Of a stretch of DNA of 64,000 nucleotides, positions 49,689 through 59,116 are shown piece by piece. The stretch is taken from contig JAPLRR010000040.1 in the NCBI GenBank assembly GCA_026399075.1, forward strand, positions 49,474-113,473, in the 5' to 3' direction. Under the pieces are notes generated by a model, which had not been told where the DNA came from, searched no databases, and saw only the letters and a list, made by a program, of their open reading frames with translations. Origin of the DNA: Methylococcales bacterium. GTDB taxonomy: Bacteria; Pseudomonadota; Gammaproteobacteria; Methylococcales; Methylomonadaceae. Each line of letters starts with the position of its first letter. Position 1 is the stretch's first letter. Made by a program: the position numbers and the translations under genes.

Positions 49689-50384
49689 TTAGACATCCAA
49701 GGCATCAAGCTCTTTATAGGCATGGTTCAGCCAGATTTTTACCCGTTGCCGTTCCAATAGACCTAAGGTGTTAAGGTTTTCAATATCCTTGTTTTTTGCC
49801 GCCCAGAAACTGTAGCTATGGCTGTCAATTTTAGTCATGACTGGCGCGTGTAGGCGCTTAAGTGTCATCACCTTGGCATCAAAGGCTATCGCCCGGTCTT
49901 TCACGCCGGAAAACTCCAAGATAGAAAAGTTGTCGTCACGCAGTTGGTTTTGCACTAGGATGTAATTGAGCTTACTGCCAAATTGGTTGAGTAATTTGTC
50001 CAGCAAATCGACGCAATCCTTGCCGGAATCCATGACGTTCCAATAACAGATAGAAATCCCCAGCTCTTCGGCCAATTCCAACACACCCGATTCAGCTATC
50101 CATTGCGCCAAGGGGTAGTGGGTTTGGGCGGCCAAATCAACCAAAATGCGTTGCTCAGGGTGCTCTGATGCTGTCTCAATGATGGCATCCAGGCTTTGGT
50201 AATCGTCGATAATCGTCGGGGAGGCGTAGTCGGTATAAAAACGCAGCAAAGACCCGTGTGACCGGTCTGTGTCAAAGCCGATAAACGGCAGCTCATGGTC
50301 TATCATATATTGGGCCAGCAAACGGGCAACCACTGATTTGCCGACGCCGCCTTTTTCGCCGCCGATGAGGTGGATGGTGCTCAT
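49689..50384 (-). CDS. ParA-like P-loop ATPase
   Basis: 231 residues with a deviant Walker A GGEKGGVGKSVVARLLA at residues 8-24 and switch-like FDTDRSHGSLLRF. The Walker B-like strand is RILVDLAAQTHYPLAQWI, lacking the usual DxP. The C-terminal part (MTLKRLHAPVMTKIDSHSYSFWAAKN) resembles ParA/MipZ-type proteins also annotated as mobilisation proteins. No ParB-like partner or parS-like repeat is seen. First gene of a - strand unit continuing into transglutaminase, Anbu-like and small membrane genes, so it may act in that system. Confidence 0.8.
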   Translation of the reverse strand: MSTIHLIGGEKGGVGKSVVARLLAQYMIDHELPFIGFDTDRSHGSLLRFYTDYASPTIIDDYQSLDAIIETASEHPEQRILVDLAAQTHYPLAQWIAESGVLELAEELGISICYWNVMDSGKDCVDLLDKLLNQFGSKLNYILVQNQLRDDNFSILEFSGVKDRAIAFDAKVMTLKRLHAPVMTKIDSHSYSFWAAKNKDIENLNTLGLLERQRVKIWLNHAYKELDALDV

Positions 50385-50851
50385 ATAAACTCCTTTGGTT
50401 GTAAATACGGATAATGGGAAGATTTGTAAAAATTCTGGTTATTAAGCGCCCGCCGCCAAAACCATCCCAACTAGGGGTGCGTCACTTTTATCCACTGATT
50501 GGGTGTTATCGGGGTGGGTAGCTACTTGGGCCATTGCATTTGAAGGCTCAAGAAGTTTTAACCCTACAGGTCACGATGTCTAAGGGTTTGGCATAAATAG
50601 CAAGCAATAAACACGCCATTATTTGGTTAGCAAACTTGATACCTTGATTGAGGGTGATGCTTGTTGTGGGTTTAGGCACTGCCAACGCAGTATTCGGGTT
50701 TATACCTTGGGGTTGGGTAACAATAAGTCCTATTGTACACCTAATCTATGGGGTGTGGCTTTAGGTATTGCCTAAAAAGATAAGGGAATTCGTGCGCCAA
50801 ATTAGGGCAAACTTACGGGGCGTTTGCACTTTGCCGCACCATGGCGATTGC
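50385..50851. other. Intergenic region within the amidoligase/Anbu locus
   Basis: 467 bases with no open frame I can support and no strong hairpin. It should contain the promoter for the ParA-like operon; none was identified with confidence. Confidence 0.4.
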
Positions 50852-51787
50852 CTATCCTAGCCCCAAGACATCCACTGAAACTGACAACGTATGTTGTCCG
50901 CCGCCAAACGCGATGCCTTTAAGCGGGGTGACATCGGCATAATCACGGCCCCAAGCCAGGGTGATGTGTTGGTCTAGGGGGATGGTGTTATTGGTGGGGT
51001 CAAAATCCAGCCAGCCTGTCCCGGGGATATAAACAGAAAACCAGGCATGGGACGCATCGGCGCCGACCAGACGCTGTTTGCCGGGTTCTGGCAAGGTCTC
51101 CACATAACCGCTGATATAACGGGCGGCAATGCCATAAGCACGCAAACAGGCAATGGCCAGATGGGCGAAATCTTGGCAAACGCCACGCCGGAAGCTTAGC
51201 ACCTCAGATAAGGGGGTGGCTATCGTGGTAAACGTCGGGTCGTAAGTAAAATCCTTGTAGATACGCCCCATCAAGTCATGGACAACTTCGACCAAAGCCC
51301 GGTTGGGTTGGAATGAGGCGAGTGCATAGTCCGTCAATTCAGGGCTAATGCTGATCATCGGCGAATCCATGAGATATTGCCGCGCTTCCAGCCAGTCCAG
51401 CGGCTGCTCTTGGTTTTGTTGTTGGCCTTGGGCTTGTTGGTTTTGGGATTGGCCAATCGGCAGTGGTTCTAGTAACAGGCTGCGGGCTTGTTCCCACGGC
51501 ATTTGGCTAAATGAATCCAAGCGGTTAGGGCGCGGCGTTATGGTTACGTCACTGATGGCGGTAACCACCAACTGGGTGTGCGGTTGTTGGATGGCAAAAT
51601 AGGCGACGCGGTTGCCAAAAAAATCTAGCCGCTCGCGAAAATCCACCGGCGTAGGTTTTATGTCAAAGCGGCTGCTGGTGCATTGTTGATGCCAGAAATC
51701 ACGGGGTTGTAAGCGGGCCTCATTTTGGCATAAGCCGACGGGCTGGCTATAATGATAAAAGGTGCTGTGGGTAATGCGGTATTTCAC
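50852..51787 (-). CDS. Transglutaminase-like protein with N-terminal beta domain
   Basis: 311 residues. The N-terminal domain (MKYRITHSTFYHYSQPVGLC, LQPRDFWHQQ) is the bacterial transglutaminase-like N domain; the core holds FRRGVCQDFAHLAIACLR (Cys), DASHAWFSVYIPG (His) and DFDPTNNT (Asp). A Gln-rich insert (about residues 108-130) links the two. Starts with an ATGA overlap at the end of the ATP-grasp/alpha-E gene, so both are translated together. Confidence 0.9.
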   Translation of the reverse strand: MKYRITHSTFYHYSQPVGLCQNEARLQPRDFWHQQCTSSRFDIKPTPVDFRERLDFFGNRVAYFAIQQPHTQLVVTAISDVTITPRPNRLDSFSQMPWEQARSLLLEPLPIGQSQNQQAQGQQQNQEQPLDWLEARQYLMDSPMISISPELTDYALASFQPNRALVEVVHDLMGRIYKDFTYDPTFTTIATPLSEVLSFRRGVCQDFAHLAIACLRAYGIAARYISGYVETLPEPGKQRLVGADASHAWFSVYIPGTGWLDFDPTNNTIPLDQHITLAWGRDYADVTPLKGIAFGGGQHTLSVSVDVLGLG

Positions 51788-54354
51788 AGTTCATCCTCGG
51801 CAGCATTCAAGACCATTAACTGGGAAGTTTGGGAGTGGCTAAAGTAGGCTTCGGCAATGACTTCCGCAAGCCGCCACAGTAACGTTGTGGTGGAAGCCAA
51901 CAACTGTTCCAGTTCTGGATAAATCCCTGAATTTTCATCAGTCTGTGTCAGTTCCATCACTTTGCAAAGGCGTAGGTCAGTGTAAGCCATTAATATCAGG
52001 CGCTCTTCCTCGCTGAGCGTATTTTTGCCTTTGCACCGTGGCAAATCGGCAATATGGATGGATAGTTGCTGCAATTGATAGGCAACCGAACGCGGATGGG
52101 TCTCATCCATTAACAGCAGCGCCAACACCATTGGCAGCTGAATGTTAGAACGGTAACGGCGCTGATAGATGGTCAAGCTGTCAGTTGCCACCAATACCGC
52201 TTCTAAGACCTGATTTTGCAGGGCGTCCTCGTGGCGTAATGCTAAGGTTGAGCGTAACAAGGCGATTAGCGCCAATGCACGCTCCAGCCGCCTGCCGCTG
52301 TCCAGCATCAGCCATGCGGCTTCCCGGGTCATACTTTCTGTCGTTAAGCCTGTGAAGGCAACCAAGCCGGTGATCAAGTCATCCAAGTGTTTCTGCAACT
52401 GCTCAATGGTTATGTCATTATTGACCACCCGCTGGTGCCAACGCCGTTGAATATTATCAATGCTGCGCCAAGTGTCATGTGACCACAAGTCACGGATACT
52501 AAATGCCGCTTGCACAAAATCTTGGATATTTGCTGCAAGTGACCCTTTGCGATGGCCATCTTTCGTGAGTGACATCAGTTCGGCTTCGGGCGTTTTTAAC
52601 AGTTGTGCATCCCCTTTGATAAAACCGGGGTAAGTACCAGTGACTTGGGTGAGCGTACGTAATAAGATTTTAAGGCATTCATCGTCTACAAAGTCTTTAA
52701 ACTCCAAGGTTTCCCGCAGTTTTAACAACAGCGTGCGCAGCAGCCTTGCCGCTGCCTCAATGCGTTCAAGATGGCGGCCTACCCAAAACAAATTGTCAGC
52801 AGCACGGCTGGTCAATGGCTCAAAGGGTGCATCCAATAATGGGATGCGCCGGGTTTGCGGCCAGACGCTGACTGGCTTATCCGGTTCAGCGGCTAGCACC
52901 CAGGTGTCTTTACTAATGCCGCCCGCTTGGTTGGAGACGATAAAGTTATCTTTTTGGCGGGCAACACGGGTGAGGCCACCGGGCATCACCACATAATCAT
53001 TGCCGCTGGCGACGACAAAGTTACGTAACACGGCGTTACGCGCCTCGATACGATGGTCGATAAAGGCGGGCAGCGTAGAAAAACTGACTTGTTCCTGGCC
53101 GACGAACAAATGCGGCTTAGCGGCTATTTGGCTGCGTAGCCGATCTTTTTCCTGGTTGCTTAATGCGCCACCAAACACCGCATGGTTGCCCGGGCTACGG
53201 TTGGTCGGTTTAATGACCAAGTTATCCAGGTTTTTCAGCACGAAATCGCGTTCACGCCGCTGCCCGCACCACCAGGTCGCGATCGACGGCAGTTTAAGTT
53301 CTTGATTCAAAAAGTAGCGGGATAACCGCGGCAAAAAAGCCAATAGCCCCGGATTTTCCAGGATGCTGCTGCCTAAAGGGTTGGCAATGGCCACGTGGCC
53401 ACGCCTAACCACTTCCAGCAGCCCGGCAACACCCAGTTTAGAGCTGTTGCGCATTTCTAAAGGGTCGCAAAAAGAATCATCGACGCGGCGTAAAATAACA
53501 TCAACGGCTTGTAGCCCCGCCAAGGACTTAAGCCAGACATGGCCATCACGAACTGTCAGGTCGCCGCCCTGTACCAGCGTAAAGCCCAAGTGTGCAGCCA
53601 AATAAGCGTGTTCAAAATAGGTTTCGTTGAGGGGGCCGGGTGTTAGCACCACAATGCGCGGGTCTTCTTTGTTATGGGGCGCAATATCGGCCAGCCCTTT
53701 GCGCAACGCCTGAAAAAACACCGATAAGCGATGCACGTGGGTCTGACGAAAAATATCCGGCAACACCCGTGTCATTACTGTGCGGTTTTCTAAAGCATAT
53801 CCTGAGCCGGAAGGCGCTTGGGTACGGTCGTCCAATACCCACATGCGGCCATTGGGGCCTCGGGCAAGGTTGGCTGAATAAAGCGTCAGATGCCGCCGTT
53901 GGTTTTGCAAAGCGCCCACACAAGGATGTAAAAAGCCTTCATGGCCAAAAATCAGCTCAGCTGGCAGCAAGCCTTTTTTTAACAGTGTTTGTTTGCCATA
54001 AATGTCTTTCAATATCAAATCAAGCAGCTCAGCCCGTTGCTTAAGCCCTGCTTCAATAACCGCCCATTCTTCGCTGCTGATCAATAAGGGGATAGGGTCT
54101 AGCCGCCAAGGCCGGGTGAGGTTTTGCGAATCACCGTAAACATTGTAGGTAACCCCGTTTTCGCGCATCAGGCGCTGCGCTTCGCGGCGGCGCAATTCCA
54201 ATTGCTCGCCGCCCATCGCCTCCAACGCCGCCATAAAACGCTCCCAATAGGGCAGCGCCTTTTTTTCGGTGGCATACATTTCATCGTAAATGCCAAGTTG
54301 CGTCGCGTAGTATTGGGCGCCTATATCATTGGAAGGGCTATTGGGGTTAGGCAC
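51784..54354 (-). CDS. Circularly permuted ATP-grasp / alpha-E domain protein
   Basis: 856 residues. About 1-480 is the circularly permuted ATP-grasp module (DUF404/DUF407 type): LIFGHEGFLHPCVG, WVLDDRTQAPSGSGYALENR, VVLTPGPLNETYFEHAYLA, LRRVDDSFCDPLE, NPLGSSILENPGLLAFLP and LVIKPTNRSPG. From about 515 (SRAADNLFWVGRHLERIEAA) to the end is the helical alpha-E domain (DUF403). The ATP-grasp half is predicted to form peptide or amide bonds. Normally encoded beside a transglutaminase-like gene, as here. First gene of the two-gene operon. Confidence 0.93.
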   Translation of the reverse strand: MPNPNSPSNDIGAQYYATQLGIYDEMYATEKKALPYWERFMAALEAMGGEQLELRRREAQRLMRENGVTYNVYGDSQNLTRPWRLDPIPLLISSEEWAVIEAGLKQRAELLDLILKDIYGKQTLLKKGLLPAELIFGHEGFLHPCVGALQNQRRHLTLYSANLARGPNGRMWVLDDRTQAPSGSGYALENRTVMTRVLPDIFRQTHVHRLSVFFQALRKGLADIAPHNKEDPRIVVLTPGPLNETYFEHAYLAAHLGFTLVQGGDLTVRDGHVWLKSLAGLQAVDVILRRVDDSFCDPLEMRNSSKLGVAGLLEVVRRGHVAIANPLGSSILENPGLLAFLPRLSRYFLNQELKLPSIATWWCGQRRERDFVLKNLDNLVIKPTNRSPGNHAVFGGALSNQEKDRLRSQIAAKPHLFVGQEQVSFSTLPAFIDHRIEARNAVLRNFVVASGNDYVVMPGGLTRVARQKDNFIVSNQAGGISKDTWVLAAEPDKPVSVWPQTRRIPLLDAPFEPLTSRAADNLFWVGRHLERIEAAARLLRTLLLKLRETLEFKDFVDDECLKILLRTLTQVTGTYPGFIKGDAQLLKTPEAELMSLTKDGHRKGSLAANIQDFVQAAFSIRDLWSHDTWRSIDNIQRRWHQRVVNNDITIEQLQKHLDDLITGLVAFTGLTTESMTREAAWLMLDSGRRLERALALIALLRSTLALRHEDALQNQVLEAVLVATDSLTIYQRRYRSNIQLPMVLALLLMDETHPRSVAYQLQQLSIHIADLPRCKGKNTLSEEERLILMAYTDLRLCKVMELTQTDENSGIYPELEQLLASTTTLLWRLAEVIAEAYFSHSQTSQLMVLNAAEDEL

Positions 54355-54498
54355 GCGTTATTCTCTTTATCAGTTGGGTACGGCTATTTTACAGAAGAAG
54401 TGCCGGAGAGTGTGTGGAAGGTTTTAATTTAACACGGGGAGGCTTGCGATGGAGCAGTATTTTAAAGATTGTCGTCGTTGCCTGAGTTGCGTTATTGC

Positions 54499-54528
54499 GA
54501 AACCCATCAAAACGATATGATGGGTTTC
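54499..54528. terminator. Hairpin between rimI and the ATP-grasp gene
   Basis: Perfect 11-bp arms GAAACCCATCA (54499-54509) and TGATGGGTTTC (54518-54528), loop of 8. No T-run follows on the - strand, so a transcript end or mRNA stabiliser is inferred from position. Confidence 0.5.
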
Positions 54529-54569
54529 AGTGACCTTAATTGTCCAGCTTTACTTGGGTAAAAACGGAT

Positions 54570-55097
54570 TTAAAATAACTGCAAAGCCAGCATAATGGCA
54601 TCTTCGCGTCCATTTTCGGCAGGGTAATAGCCTTTTCTGATGCCTATTTCGTTAAACCCCACATCTTCGTAGAGGGCGATGGCCGCCGTGTTGGTCGGGC
54701 GGACTTCCAAAAACACGGTCTCTGCACGTCCTCTGGCCACGTTAATTAAATGTTCCAGCATTTTGCGGCCTATGCCTTGTTTTTGTTCGGCCGGATCGAC
54801 GGAAATATTTAGGATATGGGCTTCACCCACGGCAATGGACAATAAGCTGTAACCCAACACTTTATCTTGCCAGTCACACACCCAGCAACTGTAGCCGGCC
54901 TTAAAGCAATCGGTAAAAATGTCTTCTTCCCATGGGAATTGGTAGTTCTTCCGTTCAATTTCCAGCACGCTAGGCAAATCGGCGTGGGTCATGGTGCGCA
55001 TACGCATTAAATCGGTTTTGGTCACAGAATCTGGAAATACTTTGGCGTAAAACTCTTTATCGGCATCATAAACCACCCAGCCTTTAATTTTGTCCAT
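54570..55097 (-). CDS. rimI: Ribosomal protein S18 alanine N-acetyltransferase RimI-like
   Basis: GNAT acetyltransferase. Core motifs: MTHADLPSVLEIERKNYQFP, GYSLLSIAVGEAHILNISVD, QKQGIGRKMLEHL (acetyl-CoA pyrophosphate loop), FLEVRPTNTAAIALYEDVGF and GKYYP-like RKGYYPAENGREDAIMLAL. ATG 55097 follows AGAGGA and gives 175 residues, about 30 more than E. coli RimI; the shorter start at 55007 (MRMRTMT) matches the usual length. It overlaps the uracil-DNA glycosylase gene by 14 bases if the longer start is used. Confidence 0.87.
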   Translation of the reverse strand: MDKIKGWVVYDADKEFYAKVFPDSVTKTDLMRMRTMTHADLPSVLEIERKNYQFPWEEDIFTDCFKAGYSCWVCDWQDKVLGYSLLSIAVGEAHILNISVDPAEQKQGIGRKMLEHLINVARGRAETVFLEVRPTNTAAIALYEDVGFNEIGIRKGYYPAENGREDAIMLALQLF

Positions 55098-55788
55098 CAA
55101 TCCTCTCATCAATCTTCCCCTTTATTTTTATTGTTTGTAATGCGAACAGCAAGTCTTGCCAAGCTTTGCGCTTTTCCGGCAATGATCTAAGCAAATACGC
55201 AGGGTGATAGACTACAACAACAGGCGTATTATTAAAAGCATGGACTTTGCCACGTAGCTTACCTAATGGTGCATCTGTGTTTAATAGGGTTTGTGCGGCA
55301 ATGCGGCCGACCGCCAAAATAATTTTGGGTTTTATGAGTTGTTGCTGCCGCTGTAAATAGGCATTGCAGTTGGCGACCTCGTCGGCATGGGGATCACGGT
55401 TATTCGGTGGCCGGCATTTGAGGATATTGGTTATGTAGACTTGTTCACGGCTTAAGCCGATGGCGCGGAGCATTTCTGTCAGCAACAGACCGGCATTGCC
55501 GACAAACGGCAAGCCTTGCTCATCTTCGTTTTGCCCAGGGGCTTCACCGATAACTAGCCAATCAGCTTGATGATAGCCTGAACCAAACACGGTCTGGGTG
55601 CGTGTCGTGCATAAGGCGCAGCGGGTGCAATTGGCAACCTCGGCTTGCAGGGTCTCCCAATTGTCATCAACAGCGATGGCTTCTGCATGTGGCTGCCCGG
55701 CATCCGGCGCAATGGTGTTTAACGTTCTTGGCAACCAAACGTCAATCCCCATGGCTTCCAAATACTGCAAGCGGAGTGTGTTATCCAC
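55084..55788 (-). CDS. Uracil-DNA glycosylase, family 4 (iron-sulfur)
   Basis: Removes uracil from DNA. 234 residues: the [4Fe-4S] cysteines are in NCTRCALCTTR (with further Cys in ILKCRPPNNRDPH and NCNAYL), the uracil pocket in GEAPGQNEDEQGLPFVGNAG, and the DNA loop in VYHPAYLLRS. The N-terminal 45 residues (LEAMGIDVWLPR) are typical of proteobacterial family 4 enzymes. Tandem with rimI. Confidence 0.93.
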   Translation of the reverse strand: MDNTLRLQYLEAMGIDVWLPRTLNTIAPDAGQPHAEAIAVDDNWETLQAEVANCTRCALCTTRTQTVFGSGYHQADWLVIGEAPGQNEDEQGLPFVGNAGLLLTEMLRAIGLSREQVYITNILKCRPPNNRDPHADEVANCNAYLQRQQQLIKPKIILAVGRIAAQTLLNTDAPLGKLRGKVHAFNNTPVVVVYHPAYLLRSLPEKRKAWQDLLFALQTIKIKGKIDERIDGQN

Positions 55789-55826
55789 TGTTTTCTCCAG
55801 AATGGCGGTATGCGCTTAAGATAAGC

Positions 55827-55858
55827 GGGTTGCCACGCACAGTGTTGCGTGGCAACCC
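55827..55858. terminator. Strong hairpin after leuA
   Basis: Perfect 13-bp arms GGGTTGCCACGCA (55827-55839) and TGCGTGGCAACCC (55846-55858), 6-base loop. It is 14 bases past the leuA stop. No T-run on the - strand, so it may be a Rho-assisted or stabilising structure rather than a classic terminator. Confidence 0.6.
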
Positions 55859-55871
55859 AAGGTGCGCTTAA

Positions 55872-57416
55872 TCAAACATCGCCTTTTTGCGGATGCCTGC
55901 GTTGGTCAGGGCTATTTAACTTATTGACTGCATTGATATAAGCTTTTGCAGAGGCAATCACAATATCAGTGTCTGCCCCTAAGCCATTGACAATGCGGCC
56001 TGCCTTTTCCAGGCGCACCGTGACTTCGCCTTGGGCATCCGTGCCATTGGTGATGTTATTGACCGAATACAATTCCAAGGTAGCATTGGATTGCACCAGC
56101 TGTTCTATGGCTTTTAAGCTGGCATCCACCGCGCCGCCGCCATTCGAACTGCCCATGACTTCTTTGTTGTCCAAGCGCAAAGTGACTTTTGCGTTGGGTA
56201 TTTCACCCGTTTCGGAGCAGACTTTTAAAGAAATCAGTTTGACGTATTCATCTTCAGACTCAAAGCCCGCTTCTGAAATCAAGGCTTGTAAATCTTCATC
56301 GAAAATTTCGTGTTTTTTGTCGGCCAGTTGCTTAAAGCGGGAGAAGGTTTCGTTTAGTTCTTCCTCAGAAGTAAACTCAAAACCCAATTCCGTGATGCGG
56401 CTCTTAAACGCGTTGCGCCCTGAATGCTTGCCCAAAACCATCCGGTTGGCAGACCAGCCCACATCTTCAGCACGCATGATTTCGTAAGTCTCGCGGCTTT
56501 TTAATACCCCATCTTGGTGGATGCCGGCTTCATGGGCAAACGCATTTGCGCCAACTATCGCCTTATTCGGTTGCACCGGAAAACCGGTAATGGATGACAC
56601 TAATTTTGAGCACGTTAAAATTTCCCTGGTATCGATGCCAGTTTGGCAAGCAAATACATCGTGGCGGGTGCGCACTGCCATCACCACTTCTTCCAGTGAG
56701 GCATTGCCAGCCCGTTCACCCAAGCCGTTGATGGTGCATTCAACTTGCCGCGCCCCGTTCAACACCGCCGACAAGGAATTGGCGACCGCCAAACCCAAAT
56801 CATTATGGCAGTGCACAGAAAAAATCGCCTTATCAGAATTGGGGATGCGCGAAATCAAATTGGCAATGGTTGCGCCAAATTGCTGCGGCATACTGTAACC
56901 TACCGTGTCAGGAATGTTTAGTGTGGTTGCGCCTGCGTCAATGACCGCTTCCAATATCCGGCACAAAAAATCTTCTTCAGAACGGCCAGCATCTTCGGGT
57001 GAAAATTCGACATCATCGGTGTATTGCCGCGCACGCTTTACCGCTTTAACGGCATGTTCAATGACTTGCTCCGGGCTCATTTGCAATTTCATTTGCATGT
57101 GTATCGGCGACGTGGCGATAAAGGTGTGTATCCGTGCCCGTTGGGCACCCTTAAGCGCCGCGCCTGCACGGTCTATATCTTTGTCCAATGCCCTGGACAA
57201 GCCACAGACGACACTGTCTTTGATGATATTGGCGACCGCTTGTACGGATTCAAAATCACCGGGGCTTGCCGCTGGAAAACCCGCTTCGATGACATCAACC
57301 CGTAACCGCTCCAAGGCTTTGGCAATCCGGACTTTTTCATCACGGGTCATGGATGCGCCCGGGCTTTGCTCGCCATCACGCAAGGTGGTATCAAATATAA
57401 TTAATTTGTCTTTCAT
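55872..57416 (-). CDS. leuA: 2-isopropylmalate synthase
   Basis: First committed step of leucine synthesis (acetyl-CoA + 2-oxoisovalerate). ATG 57416 gives 514 residues starting [20 protein letters not shown], the family's usual N-terminus; in-frame ATGs up to 57437 add seven residues. Metal site and signature: [29 protein letters not shown]; the C-terminal regulatory domain (about 390-500) for leucine feedback is complete ([18 protein letters not shown]). No leader peptide rich in Leu was seen upstream. Confidence 0.97.
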   Translation of the reverse strand: MKDKLIIFDTTLRDGEQSPGASMTRDEKVRIAKALERLRVDVIEAGFPAASPGDFESVQAVANIIKDSVVCGLSRALDKDIDRAGAALKGAQRARIHTFIATSPIHMQMKLQMSPEQVIEHAVKAVKRARQYTDDVEFSPEDAGRSEEDFLCRILEAVIDAGATTLNIPDTVGYSMPQQFGATIANLISRIPNSDKAIFSVHCHNDLGLAVANSLSAVLNGARQVECTINGLGERAGNASLEEVVMAVRTRHDVFACQTGIDTREILTCSKLVSSITGFPVQPNKAIVGANAFAHEAGIHQDGVLKSRETYEIMRAEDVGWSANRMVLGKHSGRNAFKSRITELGFEFTSEEELNETFSRFKQLADKKHEIFDEDLQALISEAGFESEDEYVKLISLKVCSETGEIPNAKVTLRLDNKEVMGSSNGGGAVDASLKAIEQLVQSNATLELYSVNNITNGTDAQGEVTVRLEKAGRIVNGLGADTDIVIASAKAYINAVNKLNSPDQRRHPQKGDV

Positions 57417-57655
57417 AAAAACGCCATTCATGGGCAACTATCAACAGTTAAGTTGATATAAAAAAAGGGGGTTAGCTAAATGGGTGGAATAGATTGTATG
57501 CCCATCAGGGCAGGAATCTTAAAGAAAGGCGCAAGCACAGGCACAATTTTGCTTTGGCGACAATAACGCCAGCAACAGAAGAGGCTAAATGTGAAGGATA
57601 TTTGATAATCATACATGTGACTATACGCCATTGATAAAGTGCGCTCAAGCTGATT

Positions 57656-58396
57656 TTATAGTTTGCGGCCTTGCCATTTGCGCCTGCGCATCACCAACGT
57701 AACCACTGGGCCAGAAATTGCGTACCCCAAAAACAACAGGAACAACATGGTTTGTGGCTGCGCCATTACAAAAGCAATGCCCAGCATGACGGCGATGGCC
57801 ATAATAAAAGGCACTTTGCCTTTTAAGTCGATGCCTTTAAAGCTGGAATAACGAAAATTACTGACCATTAACAAGCCCGTGCTGACAGTCAGAATTAAGG
57901 CCACATATTTGGCCAGCTCCAGGTCATAACCATATTCCAGACAAATCAGGATAAACCCGGAAAGGATGGCCGCAGCGGCAGGGCTGGGCAGGCCCTGAAA
58001 ATAACGCTTATCAGCCGATGTCAATTGGGTGTTAAAACGTGCCAGCCTTAATGCGCCGCCTGCGGTGTGCACAAACGCGACAAACAAACCCAATTTACCA
58101 AAACTAGAAAAAGCCCACAAATACATGACCAACGCTGGCGCGGCCCCAAACGACACCATATCCGACAAACTATCGTATTGCGCACCGAACTCGCTTTGGG
58201 TGTTGGTTAATCGGGCCACCCGCCCATCCAGCCCATCCAAGATCATTGCCACGAAAATGGCAACGGCGGCGGTCTCAAAACGTCCGCCCATCGCGGCGGT
58301 AATTGCATAAAAGCCAGCAAACAAGGCGCCGGTGGTAAACAAATTAGGTAATAAATAAATGCCACGACGGCGTATGGAGCGTTTTTCTGGAGTCAT
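57656..58396 (-). CDS. pssA: CDP-diacylglycerol-serine O-phosphatidyltransferase
   Basis: Makes phosphatidylserine, the precursor of phosphatidylethanolamine. 246 residues with about seven membrane helices. The CDP-alcohol phosphotransferase motif is DGLDGRVARLTNTQSEFG then AQYDSLSDMVSFG (DGxxAR...G...D...D), near residues 53-80. This is the integral membrane type found in many non-enteric proteobacteria. Order leuA after pssA on the same strand is frequent in gammaproteobacteria. Confidence 0.94.
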   Translation of the reverse strand: MTPEKRSIRRRGIYLLPNLFTTGALFAGFYAITAAMGGRFETAAVAIFVAMILDGLDGRVARLTNTQSEFGAQYDSLSDMVSFGAAPALVMYLWAFSSFGKLGLFVAFVHTAGGALRLARFNTQLTSADKRYFQGLPSPAAAAILSGFILICLEYGYDLELAKYVALILTVSTGLLMVSNFRYSSFKGIDLKGKVPFIMAIAVMLGIAFVMAQPQTMLFLLFLGYAISGPVVTLVMRRRKWQGRKL

Positions 58397-58495
58397 ACGT
58401 CTGAAATCCTTAAGAGGTGATAGTCAGTAAAAACCTAAGGCTTAAATTATACAATGAGCCAGTAACAGCACCTATTGTTTCATTAAGCCGATGGG

Positions 58496-58927
58496 CTAGG
58501 GTAAATTATTCGGTTCAGAACTAGGACGGGGCGGCTTTAGCGTATCCGTGCCAAAATAGTCACGGTTTTCAATCGCCAAGTAGCGCTTGGTTTTTGCAAG
58601 CCCTAAGTGGGCAAAAATGGCTTTTATCGGCATTTTTTTAATGCTTTCTGGCGAACCATACCTGAGGGCAAACAACTTGTTTTGCTTGCCTGACGGATAG
58701 GTTGCCATAATGGTGGCTATTTTTAAGTCAATTTGTTCTTGCGCAGCTGTTAACAAGCTGTTGGCTTCCTTGCTTAACCCAGGGCATAGCGGTGCATTGT
58801 TGTGCTTAGGCGGCAGGGCCATTGGGAGTGGTTGCTGTAGGCCATCACGAAGCGCAGCCAGTTTTTTGCTTTTTGCCAATGGCACCAACAGGGGGCTGGA
58901 AGAGACGGTAACGGTTTTTTTACTCAT
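58496..58927 (-). CDS. Hypothetical protein, Pro/Lys-rich
   Basis: 143 residues, no family recognised. Basic N-terminus (MSKKTVTVSSSPLLVPLAKS), Pro-rich linker (LPMALPPKHNNAPLCPG), a helical middle (ANSLLTAAQEQIDLKIATI) and LRYGSPESIKKMPIKAIFAHLG; the C-terminus is Pro-rich. No signal peptide or membrane helix. It is flanked by pssA (same strand, 100 bases) and a lipoprotein gene. Confidence 0.55.
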   Translation of the reverse strand: MSKKTVTVSSSPLLVPLAKSKKLAALRDGLQQPLPMALPPKHNNAPLCPGLSKEANSLLTAAQEQIDLKIATIMATYPSGKQNKLFALRYGSPESIKKMPIKAIFAHLGLAKTKRYLAIENRDYFGTDTLKPPRPSSEPNNLP

Positions 58928-59116
58928 GGCTAGCGGAATTAATGGCGGGCATAAAGCTTATTTTGACAAGGTTGGATTTAGAAACTGCTGGGGATAGTGG
59001 GGCCACCTTGGGCTGGCGCATAAAATAATCATCGCGGTATTTTTGCCTTAAGGTTTAAACCTAAAAAAGTAAAAATCAAAGGCGGGATTATTTCATGCAC
59101 TGGTTTTCATGACCCT

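Noticed and set aside
53000..54044. Plus-strand frames of 80-134 codons opposite the ATP-grasp gene
   Set aside because: Shadows of a highly conserved gene; no independent features.
56905..57456. 183-codon plus-strand frame opposite leuA
   Set aside because: Antisense to the most conserved part of leuA; long only because of codon bias.
57438..57655. Leucine attenuator ahead of leuA
   Set aside because: No Leu-rich leader peptide and no terminator/antiterminator pair visible.
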